DNA of 38,693 nucleotides from an uncultured Bacilli bacterium (GTDB taxonomy: Bacteria > Bacillota_I > Bacilli_A > RF39 > UBA660), in NCBI GenBank assembly GCA_934101225.1, contig CAKOQK010000011.1:1-38693 (forward strand), read 5' to 3'. The first letter of the stretch is position 1. Every line of letters starts with the position of its first letter. The translations under genes were made by a program, and so were the position numbers. Below, one piece after another: positions 29,153 through 37,874 of this stretch. A model generated the notes under the pieces. That model was not told the origin of the DNA. It searched no databases and saw only the letters and a program-made list of their open reading frames with translations.

Positions 29153-30163
29153 ATGAATGTTGATATAAATGAAATTAGAAAAGGCTTAAATTGTTTGGAA
29201 GGTAATTCTGAAAATCTTGAAAATGCAAGAAACGCATTTGATCAAATTTCTAGTATATCAATGGGAAATTTTACACCAATTTGCGAAGATTATAGTTCTA
29301 ATATAAATGATTATTTAGCAAAAATTAGTCATATTGGTGGAAAGTTGAAAAGAATGAGATCTGATAATACCGACTTTATTTTTTTGGCTGATTCAATTTA
29401 TAAAAAATTATTACCACTTTGTGGAGGACCTGATTATAATGCTTTGGAAGAAGTAGCTTCATTTGATGGTCATAATTGGTGGATGAATGGAGAAATTATT
29501 GATGCAGATGAATGGCTTGCTGAACATGCATCTGAAAAAAGGTTTTTTTATGATCCAAATCATAAATTTGAAAATATTTATATTTATGATCCTGATAATA
29601 TAATAAGTGCGAACACTTTTAATGATAATCTTATTCCAAGAAATCCCAATGCAGAAGCTGCGTGCTTACATATTTATTCTGTTTTGGTTAATAAATATGG
29701 ATATACTCATAACTTTGCAGTCGCTGCATTAAATAACATGGCTGCTGAAAGTGCATTTCTTTCTACTTCAATAAATGATGCTAAAACTTCTGTTGGTGTT
29801 TGTCAGTGGGATTATGAACGTAGGGTTAATGATTTCTTAAAATATATTGGAGATAACCCTGAAAATTATACTAATAAACAGCAAAAACTAGAAAAATTAC
29901 AAGGTGTAGATTTAGATACACAACTTGCATTTATGAATCATGAAATTGAAACATCCTATAATTATAACAATGACGCTCAAAATGATTTATATTATCAAGC
30001 ACATAATGAAAATACTCGATATAGTTTAAATGAACAATCTCGAAATTTTACATTATGTTTTGAGACTCCTGATAACGCAGGTGAGGCAGCAGATACTCGT
30101 ACTGCATATACTTCTAGTATTGAGGATTTAATTAATGCAAATAGAATTGAAACAATAGATTAA
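29153..30163 (+). CDS. Second T7SS substrate-like lysozyme-domain protein (paralogue)
   Basis: The start is the ATG at 29153 with GGAGG 5 nt upstream, giving 336 residues; a TTG at 29141 would precede the ribosome site. In the first 62 residues, 55 are identical to the gene at 27819, including C14 and C44, and the DNA around the ribosome site and start is also nearly identical. The linker is unrelated. The C-terminal domain (from about 170) is a divergent phage-tail-lysozyme-like module: YSVLVNKYGYTHNFAVAALNNMAAES with E199, GVCQWDYERRVNDFLKYI and DTQLAFMNHEI. This is a modular pattern of shared export domain and diverged enzyme. It is followed by a terminator before essC. Confidence 0.75.
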   Translation: MNVDINEIRKGLNCLEGNSENLENARNAFDQISSISMGNFTPICEDYSSNINDYLAKISHIGGKLKRMRSDNTDFIFLADSIYKKLLPLCGGPDYNALEEVASFDGHNWWMNGEIIDADEWLAEHASEKRFFYDPNHKFENIYIYDPDNIISANTFNDNLIPRNPNAEAACLHIYSVLVNKYGYTHNFAVAALNNMAAESAFLSTSINDAKTSVGVCQWDYERRVNDFLKYIGDNPENYTNKQQKLEKLQGVDLDTQLAFMNHEIETSYNYNNDAQNDLYYQAHNENTRYSLNEQSRNFTLCFETPDNAGEAADTRTAYTSSIEDLINANRIETID

Positions 30164-30180
30164 TAATTTAATATTTAAAT

Positions 30181-30209
30181 AGATAGATATAAAGTTTCTA
30201 TCTTTTTTT
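30181..30209 (+). terminator. Terminator between the lysozyme-domain genes and essC
   Basis: AGATAGA (30181-30187) pairs perfectly with TCTATCT (30197-30203) around a 9-nt loop, followed by seven Ts. It divides the substrate genes from the secretion ATPase gene. A TATAAT at 30222-30227 may be the -10 of a separate essC promoter; its -35 is poor. Confidence 0.7.
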
Positions 30210-30250
30210 ATAATTTTATTGTATAATTTTTTATAGTAAGGGTGATTTAA

Positions 30251-33200
30251 ATGAGACTATCAATAATTCGTAATAATAGTATTAGATATATGATATTACC
30301 TGAGGTTGTTAAAGGTTCTTTTTGGATTGATGGCTTTGATAATAATGGAAATAAAAGAAATATTGTTTTGATTGAATCTGATAATAATAAATGGAAATTA
30401 ATAAGTAATAAAAATGCTTATTTTGTAAAAGATAATGTTATGCAACCTTTTGTTTATTTGGAAAATAATTCTTTTTATGAAATTAAAAATGAATATGATA
30501 AAGATAGTTTTATTGTTTATACATCTTCTATAGTAGAAAAATATAATACTTATGAAATTAATGAATATCTTGATAAAGGTTTTTCAATTGGATCTAAGAA
30601 TAAAAATTTAATTTCTTATAATTTATTAGATGATGTATCTTTCTATATTAAAAGAGAAAATAATAAAATATTTATTATTAATAATAAATCTAGTAAGGAT
30701 ATTTTTGTTAATGATGTTAAGTTATATAATAAAACACAGTTAAGAATTGGTGATGTTATTTTTGTATATGGTTTAAGACTAATTCTTGATGGTAATATGT
30801 CTTCTAGTTTAAATTATTCTCTGTGTGTTAATAATTTAAGTATTGAAGGTGTTAAAACTGAATTAATTCCTATTGGTGATATAGTGCCGCAGTACAGTAG
30901 TTTTAATGATTCTGATTCTGAAGTTTATGGTTCTATATATAACGATAATGATTATTTTTATAAAAAGCCTAGAATTGTACCATCTTTAAAAACTTTAAAT
31001 ATTAAAGTTGATGAGCCACCTGCTAAACAAGAAAATCAGGAAAGTCCTTTTTTACTTACTATTGGTCCAATGATAACTATGTCAATGACATCACTTATGA
31101 TGGGATATAATACTTTAAGTGGAATAACTAATGGTACTACAACTTTAAAAGAAGCAACTCCTTCGTTAATTGTTTGTGGAACAATGTTTGCTAGTATTTT
31201 TGTGTGGCCTTTATTAACTCGATTTTATGAAAAAATTGATTCTAGTAGAAAGGAACGAAAAAGACAAAAAAAATATAATAAATATATTGATAAAAAAATA
31301 GAAGAAATTAGTAGTGCAAAAAATGAACAAATTGCCCTTTTAAAGCAACATTATTTAACTAGTGAGGAAAGTTCATTGATTATATTGAATAAAAATCCTT
31401 TACTATGGCAAAGAAGAATTCATGATGAAGATTTTTTGACTGTTAATTTGGGAACTGGTAATTGTCCTATGTTAATTAATATTGATTATCCGGAAGAAAA
31501 ATTTACTTTAGAAGAGGATAAGTTAAAAAAGATGGTTGAAAGATTAGGTAGTGAGCCTAAAATATTAGAAAATGTTCCTATTACTTATTCTTTCAAAAAA
31601 AATTACATTAGTGGTATATATGGTTTTAATAATTTACATGATTATGTTAAAAGATTATTAATTCAAATTCAAGCCTTTCATAGTTATGATGATTTAAAAA
31701 TTATTATTTTGACTGATGAAGAGCATGAAAATGAGTGGAATTATCTTAAATTGGATCCTCATTTATTTAGTGATGATAAAAGTATAAGATATTTTGCTTC
31801 TAATAATGATGAATATAAAGAGGTTTGCTACTATTTAAATAGAATATTTGAAGATAGAAAATCTAGTAATCAAGAAGAATTTCAACAATTGTATTTTATA
31901 ATCACAGATAGTTTTAAGAAAATTAGGGAAATAGATTTGATTACAAATATTTTAAATTCTAAAAAATATTATGGATTTAGTCTTTTTGTAATTGATAGAA
32001 AAATGACTAATTTTCCAGATCAATGTACTTCTTTTATAGATTTAACTTTAATTAATAATGATAATCAATATGGGGAATTGAAAAATAATTTGGATATAAG
32101 AAATACAATTAAGTTTATGGCTGATTTAAATTCTGTTATTGATTATAAATTATGTGTAAGTACAATGGCTAATATACCTATTGATATAAAAAATGATAAA
32201 GAAGGAAAATTAGTTGAAAAAATTGGGTTTCTTGAAATGTATGGAATTGGTAAAATTGAGCAATTTAATTCTTATTTGAGGTGGACAAATAATAATCCTA
32301 CTCTTAATTTATCTGCTCCGGTTGGTGTTGGTAAAAATGGTGAATTAATAACTATTGATTTACATGAAAAATATCATGGACCTCATGGATTAATTGCTGG
32401 TATGACTGGTAGTGGTAAATCTGAATTCATTATTACATACATATTGTCAATGGCCGTTAATTTTAATCCTTATGAAGTTCAATTTATATTGATAGATTAC
32501 AAAGGTGGAGGTCTTGCGGGAGCATTCCAAAATAATATTACGGGTATTAAACTTCCTCACTTAGTTGGAACTATTACAAATTTAGATGCTAATGAAATAA
32601 ATAGAAGTTTAGCATCAATAGAGTCTGAATTAAAGCGTAGGCAGGCATTATTTAATAGTGCTCGTGAAATATCTGGAGAAGGTACTATTGATATTTATAA
32701 GTATCAAAAAATGTTTAGACAAGGTGTAATTAAAGAACCGATTTCGCATTTATTTATTATTTGTGACGAATTTGCAGAGCTTAAAAATCAACAACCTGAA
32801 TTTATGGATCAATTAATATCAACTGCTCGTATAGGACGTAGTTTAGGAGTTCATTTAATTCTTGCTACTCAAAAACCTAGTGGTGTAGTTGATCCGCAAA
32901 TTTGGAGTAACACAAGATTTAGAGTTTGTCTTAAGGTACAAGATACATCTGATTCTAATGAAGTAATTAAAAAACCAGATGCAGCATTTCTTAAAAATAC
33001 TGGTAGATTTTATTTCCAGGTTGGATATGATGAGGTATTTACCATTGGTCAGGCTGCTTATGCTGGCGGAGCTTATTTTCCTTCAGACGAAGTAAGAAAA
33101 GATATTGATACTTCTATTGATTTAATAAATAATATAGGTTATGTTGTTAAAAAAATTGAGACCAAATCTGCGTTAAATGTTCAAGTTAAATCTAATGGTG

Positions 33201-34873
33201 AGGAATTATCTAACATTGTTAAGTATTTAAGTGATCTTGCTAAAGAACAAAATATTAGTTGTAGACAATTATGGTTACCTAAAATTCCAAATATTATAAT
33301 AATAGATGATCTAATTTCTAAATATAATTATAATAAGGAAGAATATATTCTTAATCCAGTAGTTGGTGAGTATGATGTTCCTAATAATCAAGAACAAAAA
33401 TTATTAACTGTTCCTATGTATAAGTATGGTAATACTTTAATTTATGGTGCTTCTGGTAGTGGTAAAGAAAATTTTATATCTACATTGTTATATTCTTCAC
33501 TTGAATTATATTCTGCAAATGAAGTAAATTACTATATTGTTGATTTTGGTAGTGGTTCTTTAAATTGTTTTAAAGATGCTAATATTGTTGGTGATATTGT
33601 TAATGGAAGTAGTGAAGAACAAATGGAAAATTTGTTTAAAATGTTATTTGCTACTATAAATGATAGAAAAATATTATTTTCTAAATATGATGGATCTTAC
33701 AGTGGTTTTATTAAAAATAGCCCTAGAAAAGTTCCTAATATAGTTGTTATTATTAATAATTTTGAAAATTATAATGAAAATTGTCAGGATTATAGTGAAT
33801 ATTTAAATAAATTAACTCGTGAAGGTTATAAATATGGTTTATATTTTATCATTACAGTAAATACACCTAATGGAGTTAATTATAAATTAAAACAAAACTT
33901 TGGTTTAGTTTATTCGCTTAATCAAAATAATGATGATGATTATTCATTAATTATTCCTGGTGTAAGAAATAATTATCCTGCTAAGAATTTTGGTAGAGGT
34001 TTAATTAAAATTGATAATATTTATGAATTTCAAACTGCAATGGTTAAAGAAGATAATATGTTCAATTATATTAAGGAAAAAATTGAAAGTATTAATTTAA
34101 AGAATACTATTAAGGCTAAAAAAATTCCAGTTTTACCTTCTAAAGTAGATAAGTCAGCAATTGATCTTTCATTGGAAAAAAATGATATAATAATTGGACT
34201 TGATAAAAATACTTTACGTCCTATAACGTTTGATTTTTCTAGGTATAATATTAATTTAATTAGCACATTAGATTTATTTACTACTAATTTGTTTATTAAT
34301 CCATTAATAAATCAAATTATTGAAAGAAGTAATAGAAATTTATTGGTTATTAATTCAGATGAGTTTGAATTAGATTCAGAGAATTCTAAATATTATCAAT
34401 ATATTAATGGTAATTTTGATAACTTTATTACAAAATTAAGTAGTTATATTGATACTATTTATAGTAAATATGAAGAAAGTGGTTTTGACAAGAATATATT
34501 TGATAAATTTAAACCAAGTTATTGTATGATAATAGGAATGGATAACTTATTATCTAAGTTAAATACTGATAGCAAAAATTTATTTGTTAAAATATTTGAA
34601 AAAACAAAAGACTTAGATGTATTTAATTTTATTATAGTAGATTCAATTGATAAAATAAGAAGAATAGAAAATGAAAGTTGGTTTAGATCAAGTGTTAATA
34701 AGAGTTTTGGAATTTGGTTGGGCAATGGTATTAATGATCAATATTCTTTAAATATTAATCAAAAGATTCCTGATATGCGTAATGATATTCCATATAATTT
34801 TTGCTTTGTAATTAAAAGAGGAAAGATTTATTATGTTAAATATATTGAGGAATATAATATTAATAATAAGTAG
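30251..34873 (+). CDS. essC: Type VII secretion FtsK/SpoIIIE ATPase EssC
   Basis: This 1540-residue motor of T7SSb has the EssC layout. Two N-terminal FHA-like domains (about 1-190) include FSIGSKNKNLISYN and LRIGDVIFVYGLRLIL. A membrane region (about 265-325) follows, then a basic stretch and three ATPase-like domains. D1 is intact: Walker A GMTGSGKSE (717-725), LIDYKGGGLAGAF, and Walker B IICDEFAEL (D839, E840). D2 has Walker A GASGSGKE (1066-1073), with glutamate where Ser/Thr should be, and a degenerate Walker B (VVIINNFEN, near 1168). D3 (about 1280-1540) lacks recognisable Walker motifs. AAGGGTG precedes the ATG. It is followed 7 nt later by the TadZ-like gene. Substrates are probably the WXG and lysozyme-domain proteins upstream. 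Confidence 0.93.
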   Translation: MRLSIIRNNSIRYMILPEVVKGSFWIDGFDNNGNKRNIVLIESDNNKWKLISNKNAYFVKDNVMQPFVYLENNSFYEIKNEYDKDSFIVYTSSIVEKYNTYEINEYLDKGFSIGSKNKNLISYNLLDDVSFYIKRENNKIFIINNKSSKDIFVNDVKLYNKTQLRIGDVIFVYGLRLILDGNMSSSLNYSLCVNNLSIEGVKTELIPIGDIVPQYSSFNDSDSEVYGSIYNDNDYFYKKPRIVPSLKTLNIKVDEPPAKQENQESPFLLTIGPMITMSMTSLMMGYNTLSGITNGTTTLKEATPSLIVCGTMFASIFVWPLLTRFYEKIDSSRKERKRQKKYNKYIDKKIEEISSAKNEQIALLKQHYLTSEESSLIILNKNPLLWQRRIHDEDFLTVNLGTGNCPMLINIDYPEEKFTLEEDKLKKMVERLGSEPKILENVPITYSFKKNYISGIYGFNNLHDYVKRLLIQIQAFHSYDDLKIIILTDEEHENEWNYLKLDPHLFSDDKSIRYFASNNDEYKEVCYYLNRIFEDRKSSNQEEFQQLYFIITDSFKKIREIDLITNILNSKKYYGFSLFVIDRKMTNFPDQCTSFIDLTLINNDNQYGELKNNLDIRNTIKFMADLNSVIDYKLCVSTMANIPIDIKNDKEGKLVEKIGFLEMYGIGKIEQFNSYLRWTNNNPTLNLSAPVGVGKNGELITIDLHEKYHGPHGLIAGMTGSGKSEFIITYILSMAVNFNPYEVQFILIDYKGGGLAGAFQNNITGIKLPHLVGTITNLDANEINRSLASIESELKRRQALFNSAREISGEGTIDIYKYQKMFRQGVIKEPISHLFIICDEFAELKNQQPEFMDQLISTARIGRSLGVHLILATQKPSGVVDPQIWSNTRFRVCLKVQDTSDSNEVIKKPDAAFLKNTGRFYFQVGYDEVFTIGQAAYAGGAYFPSDEVRKDIDTSIDLINNIGYVVKKIETKSALNVQVKSNGEELSNIVKYLSDLAKEQNISCRQLWLPKIPNIIIIDDLISKYNYNKEEYILNPVVGEYDVPNNQEQKLLTVPMYKYGNTLIYGASGSGKENFISTLLYSSLELYSANEVNYYIVDFGSGSLNCFKDANIVGDIVNGSSEEQMENLFKMLFATINDRKILFSKYDGSYSGFIKNSPRKVPNIVVIINNFENYNENCQDYSEYLNKLTREGYKYGLYFIITVNTPNGVNYKLKQNFGLVYSLNQNNDDDYSLIIPGVRNNYPAKNFGRGLIKIDNIYEFQTAMVKEDNMFNYIKEKIESINLKNTIKAKKIPVLPSKVDKSAIDLSLEKNDIIIGLDKNTLRPITFDFSRYNINLISTLDLFTTNLFINPLINQIIERSNRNLLVINSDEFELDSENSKYYQYINGNFDNFITKLSSYIDTIYSKYEESGFDKNIFDKFKPSYCMIIGMDNLLSKLNTDSKNLFVKIFEKTKDLDVFNFIIVDSIDKIRRIENESWFRSSVNKSFGIWLGNGINDQYSLNINQKIPDMRNDIPYNFCFVIKRGKIYYVKYIEEYNINNK

Positions 34874-34880
34874 GTGTTAA

Positions 34881-35933
34881 ATGTATATTGTTATAAAAAA
34901 TGATAATAGTTATATAATTAATAATTTAATAATTAATGTAACCAAAACTTTAGTAGGTGATTTTACAAGAGAGGATTTAAATAGAGAATTATCTTTTGTA
35001 AATTATGATAAAGCTATTGTTGATATTACTTCAATTAGAAATTATTATGATGATAATTATTTATATAGTTTTTTGGATTTTTTTAGAAGTCCAAGTGATG
35101 TAATTTTATTACTTAATGATGGATTTGTTGCTAATAGTAAACATTTTTTGAGTAAATTAATTGAAAAAGGTTATTATAATATTGCTACTACAGATAGTGC
35201 TGTAAATAGATTATTACAGAGAAATAATACATTTGAAGATGTAAAAGATTATATGGAAGGATATGATTTTCTTAAAACAGATAGCATTGTTTCTGGAATA
35301 GAGAAAAGTGATAAATTTGAAACTGATAAATTTATAATTGGTATTGAAAATGGCTTACCTCATGCAGGAGCAACAACCTTAATGTATATGCTTGTAAAAG
35401 AAATAAGTAAATTAAAAAATGTTAAGGGTGTAGAAATGATTAAAAATGATTCAGCATTTTTTAATGACGATAGAGTTATTTCTTGTAAGTCTAAAACTCA
35501 ATTTGAGAATATTGTTAAGACTTTAAAAGATGTTGATGTATATGTGGTAGATTTGAATGGAACTGATGTAAAGGAAATATGTAATAAAATAATTTATATA
35601 ATTGAACCTGGAACTACTAAAATTAATAAGGTTATAAAGGGGAATAGAGAAAATTACGAAAAGCTTAAAACTGTTGATATAGTACTTAACAGAAGTAATA
35701 TAAAAGATGAAGAGTTAAATAATTTTCAGTATGAAACTAGGTTTAAAGTTGTAGGTAATGTTCCTAATTTAAATGAAAGGCTTGATTCTAATAAATCTTT
35801 AGATAAACTTATTAACTATTTAATTGGTAGTATTTTGGAAGTTAATGATCAAATTACTGATGATATAAATAATGATAAAAAAGTAGGAATTTTGGGTTTT
35901 TTTAAAAATATTTTTAAAAAAAATAAAAAATAA
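34881..35933 (+). CDS. TadZ/CpaE-like protein with degenerate P-loop, linked to essC
   Basis: The protein has 350 residues. Residues 1 to about 115 look like an atypical receiver domain (YDKAIVDITS, DVILLLND, LIEKGYYNIATTDSAVNRLL). From about 150 a MinD/ParA-type fold follows: KFIIGIENGLPHAGATTLMYML (151-172), VYVVDLNG, IIYIIEPGTT, VDIVLNRSNI and FKVVGNVPNLNERL. The P-loop position reads LPHAGATT, lacking the lysines of KGGxGKT. The C-terminus (GILGFFKNIFKKNKK) is a short amphipathic basic helix suited to membrane binding. This architecture matches TadZ/CpaE localisation proteins of Tad pili. The gene begins 7 nt after essC, so it probably positions or regulates the secretion apparatus. That role is inference. 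Confidence 0.65.
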   Translation: MYIVIKNDNSYIINNLIINVTKTLVGDFTREDLNRELSFVNYDKAIVDITSIRNYYDDNYLYSFLDFFRSPSDVILLLNDGFVANSKHFLSKLIEKGYYNIATTDSAVNRLLQRNNTFEDVKDYMEGYDFLKTDSIVSGIEKSDKFETDKFIIGIENGLPHAGATTLMYMLVKEISKLKNVKGVEMIKNDSAFFNDDRVISCKSKTQFENIVKTLKDVDVYVVDLNGTDVKEICNKIIYIIEPGTTKINKVIKGNRENYEKLKTVDIVLNRSNIKDEELNNFQYETRFKVVGNVPNLNERLDSNKSLDKLINYLIGSILEVNDQITDDINNDKKVGILGFFKNIFKKNKK

Positions 35934-35982
35934 GATTTTTTAATAATAAAAATTAAAAAATGATTTATATTCTTAATATTCA

Positions 35983-35991
35983 TGGTATAAT
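35983..35991 (+). promoter_or_regulatory. Extended -10 promoter element of the YfcC-like gene
   Basis: TGGTATAAT is a perfect extended -10 element, 22 nt before the start codon at 36014. The -35 region is weak. Confidence 0.5.
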
Positions 35992-36013
35992 TATTATTAG
36001 GAGGAGGTTAAAA

Positions 36014-37411
36014 ATGAAGAAAGATGTAAAAAAATTTGATTTAGTTAAAGTATCAGGAATTATGGTTTTATTTACAGTATTGTTAACCTGGATTGTTCCA
36101 CAAGGTTCATTTTCAGGAACTGCTATATCTGTAACTGAAATAACTCGTATTGGTTTATTTGATTTCTTTACTTATGGATTACTTGGAATGTACTATTTTA
36201 CAGTATTAGTTACATTTATATTCGTGTTAGGAGGATTTTATCAAGTATTATCAAGAATTGGTGGATATCAAGCATTAATTTCCAAATTAGCTAAATTATT
36301 TAAAAAGAAAGAAATATTATTTACTTTAATAGTATCATTTATATTTACTGCTTTAAGTGCTGTAACAAATGAATATATTTTATTATTAGTAGCTGTTCCT
36401 TTTGTTGTTTCAATAATGAAAGAAATGAAATTAGATAAGATGACATCATTTAGTTCAACAGTTGGTTCTATCTTAGTTGGAACTGTAGGTTCAATGTATA
36501 GTACTAAAATAGTAGGTATGAATGTTAACTATTTAGGGCTTGGATTTAATACACTATGGTATATTAAGTTAATTATTCTTTTAATAGCGTTTATTATATT
36601 CAATATATTTAATATTTTACACCTAAGAAAAACACTTAAGAACAAAGAAGCAGAACCAGTTGAAGATTTATTTATTCCAGCTGATGTAACTAAAAAGAAA
36701 GCTGTATGGCCTGTTGCTACATTATTAGTTATATTTGCGGTTATTTCAATAATGGCGTATTTACCTTGGAATGATGTATTTGGAATAAAATGGTTTGAAA
36801 CTGCTTTAAAGAGTATTCAAGAATATAAATTATTTGATTCAACAATTTTTTCTTATATCTTAGGTAGTGCAACTGCATTTGGTAGTTGGGATATATTTGG
36901 TATTCAAGGTTTAATGATAATTACTACATTATTATTAAAATGGATTTACAAATTAAGTCTTGATGATTATTTAGAATCATTTGGCGAAGGATTTAAAAAA
37001 TTTGGTAAATTAGTAATATTATTATTACTTTCATACTTAGTATTAGAATTCTCAGTAATGTATCCCGTTATTCCAACTATTGTAGATTGGATTATAGGTT
37101 TAAGTAATAAATTTAATGTTGTATTAACAGCTGTTGCTGGTTTATTTACATCATTATTTACTGTTGAATATCAATATACAGTTAGTTTAATTGGTGCATT
37201 CTTAAAATACGCATTTGCTGATAATGTAAATCAAATTGCTATTATATTACAAACAACTTTTGGTTTAGCATCATTAATAGCACCATCATCTGCAATTCTT
37301 TTGATGGGACTATCATATTGTGATATTAAATTTAAAGATTGGATTAAATATATTTGGAAATTTGTTCTAATTATGTTTTTAGTATTAATAGTAATAATGT
37401 TATTTATTTAA
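36014..37411 (+). CDS. YfcC-like membrane carrier
   Basis: The start is the ATG at 36014 with AGGAGGAGG just upstream (465 residues); an in-frame ATG at 35960 would precede that site. About 12 membrane helices are visible. The N-terminus (VSGIMVLFTVLLTWIVPQGSFSG) and the segment with FVLGGFYQVLSRIGGYQALISKLAKLF and SAVTNEYILLLVAVPFVVSIM resemble the YfcC / C4-dicarboxylate anaerobic carrier group of the ion-transporter superfamily. Substrates in that family are dicarboxylates, amino acids or peptides; none can be chosen here. It has its own promoter and terminator, so it is likely independent of the T7SS operon. Confidence 0.65.
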   Translation: MKKDVKKFDLVKVSGIMVLFTVLLTWIVPQGSFSGTAISVTEITRIGLFDFFTYGLLGMYYFTVLVTFIFVLGGFYQVLSRIGGYQALISKLAKLFKKKEILFTLIVSFIFTALSAVTNEYILLLVAVPFVVSIMKEMKLDKMTSFSSTVGSILVGTVGSMYSTKIVGMNVNYLGLGFNTLWYIKLIILLIAFIIFNIFNILHLRKTLKNKEAEPVEDLFIPADVTKKKAVWPVATLLVIFAVISIMAYLPWNDVFGIKWFETALKSIQEYKLFDSTIFSYILGSATAFGSWDIFGIQGLMIITTLLLKWIYKLSLDDYLESFGEGFKKFGKLVILLLLSYLVLEFSVMYPVIPTIVDWIIGLSNKFNVVLTAVAGLFTSLFTVEYQYTVSLIGAFLKYAFADNVNQIAIILQTTFGLASLIAPSSAILLMGLSYCDIKFKDWIKYIWKFVLIMFLVLIVIMLFI

Positions 37412-37438
37412 AATGGTTCTAGTAACCATTTTTTTTTT
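37410..37438 (+). terminator. Terminator of the YfcC-like gene
   Basis: AAAATGGTT (37410-37418) pairs perfectly with AACCATTTT (37424-37432) around a CTAGT loop and is followed by a T-run. Confidence 0.85.
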
Positions 37439-37476
37439 GCTATTTTTGTAATATAATAATTACAGGTGATAGAAAA

Positions 37477-37872
37477 ATGATATATAGTAAAGATAAAGAT
37501 TTTAAGTATGTTATACTTGAATATGCCTTAACATTATTAATAAACTCTATTGTGTTAATATTAGCATCAAAAATATTTAAAGGATTTTATATTGAATCAT
37601 TTGGGTATGCTATTATAACATCTTTAGTAATTAGTTTGTTAAGTTCAACTGTAAAACCTTTTTTAAAATTAGTATTTTTACCAGTAACAATTGTTACTAC
37701 CGGAATATTTTATCCATTTATAAATGTTATAATATTAAAATTAGCTAGTTTAATTATGGGTGATGCTTTTGTGGTTGAAGGTTGGATTTTACCATTTTTT
37801 ATAGCTTTATTTATTTCATTTGTTACTTTAATACTAGATAAAGTAATTACTAAAAATATAATAGGAGAATAG
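37477..37872 (+). CDS. YvlD-like membrane protein (phage holin family 4-2 / DUF360)
   Basis: The 131-residue protein has four membrane helices in the YvlD pattern: ALTLLINSIVLILASKIFKGF, SLVISLLSSTVKPFLKLVFLPVTIVTTGIF (with the conserved KP and P-T positions), PFINVIILKLAS, and a final helix near the C-terminus. YvlD proteins in Bacilli belong to envelope-stress gene sets, but their mechanism is unknown. The start follows AGGTGA. It ends 2 nt before lgt, suggesting a two-gene envelope operon. A TATAAT lies at 37452-37457. Confidence 0.8.
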   Translation: MIYSKDKDFKYVILEYALTLLINSIVLILASKIFKGFYIESFGYAIITSLVISLLSSTVKPFLKLVFLPVTIVTTGIFYPFINVIILKLASLIMGDAFVVEGWILPFFIALFISFVTLILDKVITKNIIGE

Positions 37873-37874
37873 TT

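Noticed and set aside
35935..35961. 10-bp inverted repeat after the TadZ-like gene as a terminator
   Set aside because: The stem is entirely A-T and lacks a T-run after it, so it is likely chance symmetry in AT-rich DNA. No convincing terminator was found for the end of the T7SS operon.
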